DNA of 62,685 nt from Peptococcaceae bacterium (GTDB lineage: Bacteria > Bacillota > Desulfotomaculia > Desulfotomaculales > Desulfocucumaceae): NCBI GenBank assembly GCA_023512435.1, contig JAILZP010000017.1:1-62685 (forward strand), in the 5' to 3' direction. The translations under genes and the position numbers were made by a program. The stretch's first letter is position 1, and each line of letters begins with the position of its first letter. This document shows, in pieces, positions 34,249 through 42,700 of this stretch. Below the pieces are notes generated by a model. It was not told the origin of the DNA, did no database searches, and saw only the letters and a program-made list of their open reading frames with translations.

Positions 34249-36999
34249 TTATTTATCAAGCGCGTTGACGATCATCATCACGGCCTCGGCCCTGGTGGCA
34301 TAGGCCCCGGGCCTGAAGGTGCCGTCCTCGTATCCCTTGATGATTCCGTTTTTCACCGCCGTGACCACCGGGACGCTCGCCCAGGCCGAGATGTCACCGC
34401 TGTCGGCAAAGGCGGGATCCCCGGGCGCGGGGCTTAGATTGGCGGCTTTTACGATCATCGCCGCCATCTGCTCGCGGGTGACCGGGTCGTCCGGTCCGAA
34501 GCGGCCGTCGCCGTACCCCTGCACTATCCCGCTGCCCGCCGCCGCGGAGATAAAGTCACCTGCCCAGTGCCCGGTTGTGTCGGCGAACACCCTGCCCGGC
34601 CCGGGGGCGATCTTAAAAGCCTTCACCAGCACAACCGTGAACTCGGCCCTGGTGATGCGGTTGTCGGGCCGGAAGGTGCCGTTCCGGTAACCCGTAACGG
34701 CCCCCAGGGACACCAGCTTTTCGATACCGCCCTGCGCCCAGTGTCCGGCGATGTCTTTCAGATCGGGAGCCTGCGCCGGGGCCTTCGCCATCACCGCATA
34801 CACGGTGAAGTGGTCCAACGTCACCGTGATGGTGTTGCTGTTCCGGTCCACCGTGCCGGTAAGAAGGACCCACTCGCTCCCGTTGTGATAGTACACGGCC
34901 GGAGTCGTGCCTTCCGGCACCATGGACGGGTCAAAGGCAAAGGTCAGGGTGACCGGGATGTTGAAGGTGTAATGGTCCAGGTCGTTCACGGTGAACTCGT
35001 AGGCCCCAACGATGGTATACCCCCCGGGTGCGGGCGGTGGCGAGGCAACCTTCCGGACCGTCACCTTGATGCCGGTATTACCCTGCAACGCCCCCGGCGG
35101 TATGGTGACGGAAGCCTCGCCGCCCAGGCCCACCGTGCCCCCGGCCGAAGGATGAACCACGGCCGATCCGGTGGTGTTGTGAACCGTCCTCGACGCTTTA
35201 GAACCACCGCCGCTGCCGTCGGAACTTCCTGTCAGGTTGAAACTCCACACGCCGTCCGCTGTCCCGGCGTAGAGCTTGTCGCTGACCGCCGCCAGACTGC
35301 TGACCAGTGCCGCCGCGTCCGGCAGGCTTCCCACCCGGGACCAGGCAAAACCGTTCCAGGCCCACACGCCGTCCGCTGTCCCGGCGTAGAGTGTACCGTT
35401 GACAGCCACCAGGCTTCTGACTTCTGCCGCGTCACCTGTGAGGCTTCCCACCAGGGACCAGTCTGTTCCGTTCCAGTTCCACACGCCGCCCAACGTCCCG
35501 GCGTAGATCGTGCTGTTGATCACCGCCAGGCCTTTGACCAGCGCCGCGTCGCCCGGGAGGCTTCCCACCGGGGACCAGGCGGAACCGTCCCAGATCCACA
35601 CGCCGTCATCTGTCCCGGCGTAGACCGTGCCGCCGACCGCTGCCAGGCTGTTGACAGATTTCGCGCCGTCTGTGAGGCTTCCCACCCGGGACCAGGCGGA
35701 TCCGTTCAAGGCCCACACACAGTCCCATGTCCCGGCGTAGACCATACCGCTGACCGATGTAAGGCTGTTGATCTTTGCCGAGTCGCCCGAAAGGTTCCCT
35801 ACCCCGGACCAGGCGGAACCGTCCCAGCTCCACACGCCCTCCCATGTCCCGGCGTACAGCTTGCCGTTGACCGTGATCAGGGCGAAGGAATGTTCCGTGG
35901 CTTTTGTGAGACCTCCCACCGGGGACCAGGCGGAACCGTCCCAGGTCCACACGCCCCCGCCCCATGTCCCGGCGTAGACCGCCCTGTTGTCCGTGGCCAG
36001 ACAAATGACATCTGCCGCCAAACCCGGAAGTCCCTTGGAACCCAACCGGTACCAGGAGGAACCATCCCAGCAGGCTCCCACGCCGACCTGGGTCGCGGCG
36101 TGCAGGTAGCCATTCACTTTGATCAAACTGTAGACAACTGCCTCGTTTGTCATCAACCTGTAAACATTTGCCGGGTCGCCCGGAATCCACCCGGATTCAA
36201 CCTGGAACCATCCTGGATTATTGTGGTGCCAGGCCCACACCCCTTTGTCTGTCCCGGCATGGATGGCCTCGTTGTCTGCGACCAGGCTCAATACCGTATC
36301 GACCTGGAGGTTTCCTATCCGGGACCAGGTGGACCCGTTCCAGGCCCACACCCCGTCCCATGTCCCGGCGTAGACCGCCCCGTTGACGGCGGCCAAGGCG
36401 GTGACACGCGCCGCATTGCCTGCAAGGCTTCCCACCCGGGACCAGGCGGATCCGTTCCAGGCCCACACCCCGTCGTCTGTTCCGGCATAGACCGCCCCGT
36501 TAACCGTGGCCAGACTCAATGCCGATTTCCCGAGGCTTCCCACCGGGGACCAGTCGGTTCCATTCAAGGTCCACACCCCGTCCCATGTTCCGGCGTAGAC
36601 CGCTTCGTTGACGGTGGCCAAAGTGGAGACACGCGCCGCGTTGCCTGCAAGGCTTCCCACCCGGGACCAGGCGGATCCGTTCCAGGCCCACACCCCTTTG
36701 TTTGCTGTCCCGGCGTAGACCGTGCCGTTGGCGGCCGCAAGGCCCTGTACCGAATTAGACACGGTATAACCGGCAAGACCGCCTACATTTACCCATTGCG
36801 TACCGTTCCAGGACCGGACGTTGCCGTCTACCGCCCCGGCGTACAAAACACCGTTGACGGATAGAAGACATTCCGCGTATGGGTCCGAAACCTCGCCCAC
36901 CGCCGACCAGTTGCCGGGCGGTTGTGCCGCGGGTCCCGGACCGGCGGTTCCCAAGACAAGGAAGACGGCCAAAACGGCATACATCAGCAACTTTTTCAA
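34249..36999 (-). CDS. S-layer-anchored protein with 14 propeller-like repeats, ZU5-like and three SLH domains
   Basis: This 916-residue protein has a signal peptide (LMYAVLAVFLVLGTAGPGPA). It has about 14 repeats of roughly 40 residues ending in variants of YAGTWDGVWAWNGSAWSRVG (about 35-600), a count that fits two seven-bladed beta-propellers. A ZU5-like segment (about 640-780, VTIPPGALQGNTGIKVTVRK) follows, then three SLH domains (about 745-916: DIAGHWAQGGIEKL, TTGHWAGDFISAAA, and DISAWASVPVV with GYEDGTFRPGA). It should be fixed to the secondary wall polymer. The repeats are very similar at the DNA level, which points to recent tandem amplification. The antisense strand also stays open over the repeats for codon-usage reasons and is not a gene. 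It lies downstream of the nucleotidase in the minus operon under motif G. Confidence 0.92.
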   Translation of the reverse strand: MKKLLMYAVLAVFLVLGTAGPGPAAQPPGNWSAVGEVSDPYAECLLSVNGVLYAGAVDGNVRSWNGTQWVNVGGLAGYTVSNSVQGLAAANGTVYAGTANKGVWAWNGSAWSRVGSLAGNAARVSTLATVNEAVYAGTWDGVWTLNGTDWSPVGSLGKSALSLATVNGAVYAGTDDGVWAWNGSAWSRVGSLAGNAARVTALAAVNGAVYAGTWDGVWAWNGSTWSRIGNLQVDTVLSLVADNEAIHAGTDKGVWAWHHNNPGWFQVESGWIPGDPANVYRLMTNEAVVYSLIKVNGYLHAATQVGVGACWDGSSWYRLGSKGLPGLAADVICLATDNRAVYAGTWGGGVWTWDGSAWSPVGGLTKATEHSFALITVNGKLYAGTWEGVWSWDGSAWSGVGNLSGDSAKINSLTSVSGMVYAGTWDCVWALNGSAWSRVGSLTDGAKSVNSLAAVGGTVYAGTDDGVWIWDGSAWSPVGSLPGDAALVKGLAVINSTIYAGTLGGVWNWNGTDWSLVGSLTGDAAEVRSLVAVNGTLYAGTADGVWAWNGFAWSRVGSLPDAAALVSSLAAVSDKLYAGTADGVWSFNLTGSSDGSGGGSKASRTVHNTTGSAVVHPSAGGTVGLGGEASVTIPPGALQGNTGIKVTVRKVASPPPAPGGYTIVGAYEFTVNDLDHYTFNIPVTLTFAFDPSMVPEGTTPAVYYHNGSEWVLLTGTVDRNSNTITVTLDHFTVYAVMAKAPAQAPDLKDIAGHWAQGGIEKLVSLGAVTGYRNGTFRPDNRITRAEFTVVLVKAFKIAPGPGRVFADTTGHWAGDFISAAAGSGIVQGYGDGRFGPDDPVTREQMAAMIVKAANLSPAPGDPAFADSGDISAWASVPVVTAVKNGIIKGYEDGTFRPGAYATRAEAVMMIVNALDK

Positions 37000-37015
37000 A
37001 GAATCATTCCCCCTT

Positions 37016-38596
37016 TTAATGAACCTTCTTGATTCTCCCCTGGATATGGGCAGTCACGCGGCCGGACTGCCGCACCTGTTCGATCAAAGCGTCTCTGAAC
37101 AAAATGTGGGTGTCCCGGGATGCGACCAGTTTGTAGAGGGCGAAACCGTCAGCGCCCGAGGCCATATAGCTGTTGGCGGCAACCCTGTAGGTTTTGACGG
37201 TGTCCGTCATGTCAACGGGAGTGCCGTCGGTTTTACTGATGCTTACAATCCTGCTGCCGCCCGGCGCGCCGGGATTATACGCAAAGGTCAGCCCCGCCAC
37301 CTGAATGCCCTTTCCGCCGTCCCCCACGGCTTGTTCCAACAACGTTTTAATCTGGGCGCCGGTCAAGTCCGCCGTTGTAATGGTGTCGTCAAAGGGCAGA
37401 AGGGCATACAAGGTTTCAATGGTTATGTCCCCCCGGGGAATGTCCGCGCGAAATGTTCCGTTGCTGTTAAATGCAAAGTCGGCGTTGACTTTCTCCTTCA
37501 TCACGTCGCAGGCCCAATTGCCGGCCAGTGACTCACCCCAGGGAGTGTCCGCCTGCCCGACGGTCAAGTCGATTTCAGCCATGCCCAGTTTCCGGCCGGC
37601 GATAGAACCCGCCTTTATTTTGGCTTCGTTAACAATGCCGGCCACCGCCGGATCAACCACCGGCGATGAGGCCTTGTAACCATAGGGAAAAACTGTGCTG
37701 TCCGTATTACAGGCAATGTACGACGTGCCGAAAGTCAGCTTGCCATCGGCATGCCTGGTAATTTTCAGGTCAATAAAGCCTTTGCCGTTACAGTTGGCAA
37801 TGGCCACCGGAGTGCCGTTGTCGGCGGCCGCCGTCACTATATCGTGGGTATGGCCGCCCAGAACGGCGTCAACAACTCCGCCGGCGCCTCCCAGTTTGCC
37901 GGCGACGTCGAAAACCGGCCCGGTCTTGCCGTCATGGTTGTCCCCGGCATGGATCAGGGCCACTACCATCCGGGCTCCCTTTGACCTGGCCTCCCGGGCC
38001 GCCTGTCCGACATTTTCCACTAATCCGCCGACGTCATAGTCCCGGAAATTTTCCGCCGACACCAGGTCCGGCAAATCCCCGGTAACGCCGCCGACAATCG
38101 CGATTTTTACACCGTCCTTTTCAAAAATTTTGTAAGGATCAAACACAAGCTTTTTCGTATCCTTAAAAAACAGGTTGGAACAAATAACCGGATAGGGGGA
38201 GATATTTGCCCCGGCCACGGTATCCAGTCCCCAGTCAAATTCGTGGTTCCCCAGGGCGGAAACCTCCACTCCCATGCCGGTAAAAACACTCATTACAGGA
38301 GCGCCATTGAGCAGATTGGACAAACCCGATCCCTGATAGTTGTCACCGCCGGAAACTATAAGGGTCCGGTCCGGGTTGCCGTTGGCTATTTCTTTGATGT
38401 TTTTGGCCATTACCGCGGCCACCGGGTTTCCTTCCGCGTCCTCCAGGGTTCCGTGAAAATCGGTGATCACAATGATGTCAAAAACTTTGTCCCCGGAAGC
38501 GGCAAGGCATGAGACACAGATTATACCCAACGCAAAAACAAAGGTTAAAAGAGCAACGACTGACAGCAGCCTTTGGGATTTCTTGGCAGCAAACAT
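37016..38596 (-). CDS. Secreted 5'-nucleotidase / UshA-type metallophosphoesterase
   Basis: This 526-residue protein has a signal peptide (LLSVVALLTFVFALGIICVS). It has the metallophosphatase motifs IIVITDFHG, VSGGDNYQGSG, ALGNHEFDWG, VALIHAGDNHD and LGGHTHD, and the C-terminal 5'-nucleotidase domain (FNSNGTFRADIPRGDIT, NSYMASGADGF). It probably hydrolyses extracellular nucleotides. The frame stays open to 38830, but the extra 78 residues are the 3' end of a guanine deaminase gene; ATG at 38594-38596, with GAGGGTGAACC upstream, begins directly before the signal peptide and is chosen. A fragment of a second nucleotidase gene lies at 45102. The C-terminus ends RIKKVH, 16 nt before the SLH gene. 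Confidence 0.9.
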   Translation of the reverse strand: MFAAKKSQRLLSVVALLTFVFALGIICVSCLAASGDKVFDIIVITDFHGTLEDAEGNPVAAVMAKNIKEIANGNPDRTLIVSGGDNYQGSGLSNLLNGAPVMSVFTGMGVEVSALGNHEFDWGLDTVAGANISPYPVICSNLFFKDTKKLVFDPYKIFEKDGVKIAIVGGVTGDLPDLVSAENFRDYDVGGLVENVGQAAREARSKGARMVVALIHAGDNHDGKTGPVFDVAGKLGGAGGVVDAVLGGHTHDIVTAAADNGTPVAIANCNGKGFIDLKITRHADGKLTFGTSYIACNTDSTVFPYGYKASSPVVDPAVAGIVNEAKIKAGSIAGRKLGMAEIDLTVGQADTPWGESLAGNWACDVMKEKVNADFAFNSNGTFRADIPRGDITIETLYALLPFDDTITTADLTGAQIKTLLEQAVGDGGKGIQVAGLTFAYNPGAPGGSRIVSISKTDGTPVDMTDTVKTYRVAANSYMASGADGFALYKLVASRDTHILFRDALIEQVRQSGRVTAHIQGRIKKVH

Positions 38597-38639
38597 TGGT
38601 TCACCCTCTTGCCGGCGCTTCATCCATCCGTCAGCTGAC

Positions 38640-38836
38640 CTGCGTCCTTCCACGAACCGGGCTATGATATTACGGGCGTCCCCTGTATATAGAAACCTTT
38701 GAAACTGTTCTTCCAGGGAAAGCCGCCCGGTAATGCGGGGGTCGTCTTCGACAACAATGGCGTCAAATGAGTATCCCTTCTCAAAGCTCCCCACTTTGCC
38801 GAAAAAGCTCCCGCTTCCCTTGGTCGCCATGTGAAA
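38640..38836 (-). pseudogene. 3' remnant of a guanine deaminase gene
   Basis: The minus strand encodes MATKGSGSFFGKVGSFEKGY and the following 45 residues up to RFVEGR. This is nearly the same as the C-terminus of the guanine deaminase at 43853 (MATKGGGSFFGKVGSFEKGY ... CFVAGR), with roughly 85 per cent of bases matching by eye. The rest of that gene is missing; similarity stops at the preceding two codons. It is fused in frame to the nucleotidase pre-sequence, so it marks an old recombination. Confidence 0.85.
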
Positions 38837-38853
38837 CCTGCCGGTGCCGGGGC

Positions 38854-39348
38854 CTAAAAGCCGTAGTTTTCCTTCTCATTGCGGCGCAGCCTCATCCAGG
38901 CTATCCATAAGACTATCAGCAACAAAGCCTGGCCGATATCGAAAAAAATCATGCTGAAGTTGTAGGGCGCGTAATTGCCGTGAACAACCGTGTCTTTTAT
39001 GTGGCCGATACCCGCGCCGATCATAAAAAACGACCACCCCAGCACAACCGCATGCCAGAACCCGCCCCTGATCCATATAGCGAAAAATCCGAGCAGCGCC
39101 CAGGCCCCGTCATGAATGCCGACTTCGGTTTCAAAGGGGCTCATCTCCCAGCCAATCATGGGGGCCATACGTTCTGGAAAAAAGACATGCATCATGAAAG
39201 CGTTGGCGCCAACTACCCCTACGCCGAAAACAAGGCAATAGAGCAAGATCAGCTCAACTTTTCCCGCCCGGTCAAGACTTTTCCTTCTTACTGCCAGGTG
39301 TACCAGTCCGGCTAAAATTCCAATCAACAAGATTGCCGCGTTAAACAT
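38854..39348 (-). CDS. Small integral membrane protein (DUF6790-like)
   Basis: This 164-residue protein has about five transmembrane helices: NAAILLIGILAGLVHLAV, a YCLVFGVGVVGANAFM segment, WALLGFFAIW, AVVLGWSFFMIGAGIGHI and SMIFFDIGQALLLIVLWI. Intra-membrane residues such as GIGHIKD and the acidic FETEVGIHDG loop are distinctive. It resembles uncharacterised DUF6790 proteins; I do not know its function. ATG at 39346-39348 has GGAGGT 9 nt upstream. It is the first gene of the minus-strand surface-protein operon under motif G and is followed by the guanine deaminase remnant. Confidence 0.75.
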   Translation of the reverse strand: MFNAAILLIGILAGLVHLAVRRKSLDRAGKVELILLYCLVFGVGVVGANAFMMHVFFPERMAPMIGWEMSPFETEVGIHDGAWALLGFFAIWIRGGFWHAVVLGWSFFMIGAGIGHIKDTVVHGNYAPYNFSMIFFDIGQALLLIVLWIAWMRLRRNEKENYGF

Positions 39349-39396
39349 TAACTTCACACCTCCGGTCAATGACAATCGCGCGCTCCGTCCATATGT

Positions 39397-39426
39397 TAAT
39401 ACGGCACGGCCGGTTTTTTATTACAA
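39397..39426 (-). promoter_or_regulatory. ECF-type promoter motif G (surface-protein operon)
   Basis: On the minus strand TTGTAAT (39426-39420), a 16-nt spacer AAAAAACCGGCCGTGC, then CGTATTA (39403-39397), 49 nt before the ATG at 39348. It is divergent from motif E, with the two -35 ends 54 nt apart. Confidence 0.6.
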
Positions 39427-39479
39427 GGCGTTACTGGGATTTTTTCAATCAGAATTTCCGGGTTCCGCCCGGCAAATAA

Positions 39480-39509
39480 ATGTAATGAAAACCCGCCGCA
39501 AACGTATTG
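39480..39509 (+). promoter_or_regulatory. ECF-type promoter motif E (short precursor / fusion-protein operon)
   Basis: ATGTAAT (39480-39486), a 16-nt spacer GAAAACCCGCCGCAAA and CGTATTG (39503-39509), 33 nt before the ATG at 39543. The motif and spacer are nearly identical to motif A. Confidence 0.65.
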
Positions 39510-39542
39510 ACTTAAAAATAAAACGCGAGGAGGCGGACCAAC

Positions 39543-39744
39543 ATGGGTGAAAATGAAAAAAAAAACGCCCCGCAGGGAGCTGGAGGAACAAATCATCAAG
39601 AAAGCGGCCAATTCCGGCGAGTTGACAGATGAACTTATGGATCAGGTCACGGGCGGACGTGACTCCAGTTGCGGGGAAGTCAGCATTGAAGAAGATCCTC
39701 GAAGAAACAACCCCGGTATCGAGAAAGCACCAACGGCAAGGTAG
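39543..39744 (+). CDS. Short leader-like precursor, frame interrupted in an A10 tract
   Basis: The best start by ribosome binding site is ATG 39543 (GAGGAGG 9 nt upstream), encoding MGENEKK, which matches the start of the NHLP precursor at 43403. A run of ten A (39556-39565) then puts it out of frame with the downstream RRELEEQIIKKAANSGELTD and ELMDQVTGG. With nine A the two would join. In the existing frame, translation could begin only at GTG 39547 or ATG 39553 (63 residues), both poorly spaced. After GG, 28 residues follow with a single Cys and a charged EEDPRRNN segment. This may be a slippage-controlled gene, a recent pseudogene or an assembly error. It is the first gene under motif E. 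Confidence 0.6.
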
Positions 39745-39774
39745 GGAAATGATCCGGAAAGGGAGGCTTCGCAG

Positions 39775-42700
39775 ATGAGAAAAAGGATTTTTCCTGTACT
39801 CTTTCTCCTGGTTCTGGCAGGGTCGCTGCTTGCGGCGGTGGACGGCCGGGCAGCGGCGCGGGAAGCGGAGGCTTCGGGCATCAGCGTGAAATTGAACGGC
39901 CAGCCGGTTGTCTCCGACATACCCCCGCGCCTTGAAAACGGGGGGTTCATGGTCCCCTTGCGGCCTGTGCTGGAGGCCATGGGGGCGAAGGTATCCTGGT
40001 ACGGTGACACCGGTACGGCGGTGGCGTGCCTGCCGGGGGCGACACTTGCCGTGACAGGCGGATCGACATACGCCGGGATCAACGGCCGGGATTGTCCCAT
40101 GCCGGCCGCCGCCGGGATCGAAAATGGAAGGCTTGTTGTGCCGTCAGAGATCATTTTGGAGGCCACCGGCGCGCAGTCCGGATGGGACAGCGCAACCGGG
40201 ACCCTTTCGCTTTTTCTGAAAGACCCCGGCACCGGTTTTCCGGATCCGGTCCTTGATCTGCAGCGCGACATTCAGAACGAACTTAACCGGATGGACCGGG
40301 ATCTGGCCGCCGCGGCGGGGGAGTTGGCCCGGACCGGCCTGGACGGGGACGAAGCGCGCCGGATCCTAAGCGCACTGGCTGTCCGCCATCCTTACGTGGC
40401 TGACGCCTGTACCGTAGATGACAGTGGAAAGATTGTCGCCATTGAACCTGCCGCCTACCATGGGTTCGCCGGCAGCGATATCAGCGGACAGGAGCAGATG
40501 GGGAGGCTTAAGGAAACCGGGCGTCCGGTCCTCAGCTCGGTGATTACAGCGGTGGAAGGATTTACGGCAGTGGATCTGGAGCGGCCCGTGTTCAACCGGC
40601 AAAACGAACTGATGGGATCGGTAAGCCTGCTGATCAGGCCGGAACGGTTCTTTGCAAAGTTTGCCGTTCCGGAACTGCAGGGACAGCGGCCGGAAATGAT
40701 GGTCATGCAAAAAGACGGATATATCCTGTATGACAGCGACAGCTCACAAACCGGCCGCAACGTTTTTTCGGACCCCTATTACCATGGTTACAGCGGACTG
40801 CCCGCCCTGACCGGAAGAACAGTGGCTGATAGATACGGGGTGGGGACCTATGCTCCCCCGGACCGGCCGCTTCAAAAACAAGTAATCAAAAGGTCGGTTT
40901 GGACCACGGTGGGCCTGCACGGCACGGAATGGCGGCTGATTTTAAACTACCCGGCGGGAGGCAATGTCAAGACCGCGGTTAATAAGGAGGAACACAAGAC
41001 GGTGAATAAGATCGATCCGGATAAAACCACGCCAACCCTTGAGGTCACTCCGCTGCGGGCCTTGGCCGGCGACCCGTGGAACATCAAAGTCTCCGGCCTG
41101 GTTCCCGGGACGCCGGTGACCCTTGTGGCGGAACAGCAGGACTATAAGGGGATTAAATGGGAATCCCACGCCGTTTTCCACGCGGACAGCAAAGGGGAGG
41201 TGGACCCCGGCGTACAGGCGCCGGTTTCCGGATCCTATGAGGGCGCCGACCCGGCCGGTCTTTTCTGGTCCCTGCGCCCGTCCGCCGGCGGGAAGCCGGC
41301 GGGAGCGTTCGACAAAAGCCTGGAACCGCAAAAGATAACCGTATCCGTGGAGGTTGAAGGCGAGAGAATACTTTCCCGGGAGGTGGAAAGGCTTTACCTG
41401 CTGCCTGGGGTCAAAAGGGTGGAAGTGCGCGAATCCGGGGTGGTGGGAACGCTTTTCATTCCCGCCGGGGAAGGCAAGCGTCCGGCGATCATTGTGTTGG
41501 GCGGATCGGAAGGAGGGAGCTACGAACCCGCCGCGGCGATATACGCCTCCCACGGCTACGTTGCCCTCGCCCTGGCCTATTTCGGAATGGAAGGGCTTCC
41601 GGATTCCCTGGTGAACATCCCCCTGGAGACTGTTGAGAGGGCCATCGGTTGGCTGGAGGCCCACCCCGCGGTGGACAAGAACGCCATCGGCATATGGGGC
41701 GCTTCCAAGGGAGCGGAACTGGCCCTGCTGGCCGCTTCCCACTACCCTCAGATTAAGGCCGTGGTGGCCAAGTCACCCAGCGCGGTGGTATTTGAGGGGG
41801 TTAGTGAAGATATGGGGAGAAATCACAAGTCATCCTGGTCATTTAAAGGGGAACCGGTTCCATTCGTGCCCGTTGTCTTCACCCAGGAACTGGTGGAGAG
41901 CTATTTCGCGGCGGTGGCGAAAAAAGAACCCTGGCCCACTTCCCCCATGTATGAATATGCCCTGCATAACGGGGAGGCCGTGGAAAAGGCAACCATCAGG
42001 GTGGAGCGGATTAACGGGCCGGTTTTGCTGGTTTCGGGCGGCCTCGACGGGGTCTGGCCGGCCGGCAAGTTTTCGGAAATGATCATGAATAGGCTTAAGG
42101 AAAAAGGGCACCCGTTCCCGGACGTGCGTTTCCACTACCCGGACGCCGGCCACCAGATCAGCACGCCTTATTCCCCCACCACCGTAAACTGGCTGGCCCT
42201 GCCGGGAGGTCTTATTGAAGACCTGGGCGGCACGCCGGAAGGGAACGCCGCGGCGTCCATGGATTCATGGCCGAAAATCATCGACTTCTTCAGGACGCAT
42301 CTGGAGGGCGGTGATGCGCCGAAGGATGCGGCGGGGGAAATAAAGATCGGCGTAGTGGCTACGCTCAGCGGTGACGGATCGGACTACGGCGTCTCCATCA
42401 AGCAGGGGCTGGAAACCGCCCGGGACAGGATCAATGTAGCCGGAGGCGTAAACGGCAGAAAAATCAGCCTGATTATCGAGGATTCTCGCGGAGATAAAGA
42501 CCAAGCCATAAAAATGGTACAAAAACTCATCAACGAGGACCGGGTGCTGGCGATTATCGGCCCTACCAACAGCGGTGAGATGTTTGCCGCCGGGCCCGTG
42601 GCCGACAAAGCCGGAGTGGTCATCATGGGCACATCCAACACCGCCAAGGGCGTCGGCGAGATCGGCCCTTACGTGTTCAGAAACTCCCTGCCCGAGGAAA

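Noticed and set aside
34567..36864. A 765-codon open frame on the plus strand, antisense to the propeller-SLH gene
   Set aside because: It is rich in repeated Pro/Gly/His segments that mirror the 120-bp repeats of the minus-strand gene. It has no ribosome binding site and no recognisable domain. The minus-strand frame has a signal peptide and SLH domains.
34249..36999. Regular repeats considered as a CRISPR array
   Set aside because: The repeats are about 120 bp, in coding phase and without unique spacers. They are protein repeats. No cas genes are present.
38597..38830. The 78-residue N-terminal extension of the nucleotidase as a functional domain
   Set aside because: It is the C-terminal end of a guanine deaminase, lies before a signal peptide and lacks the catalytic part. 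Translation from ATG 38596 fits the exported enzyme.
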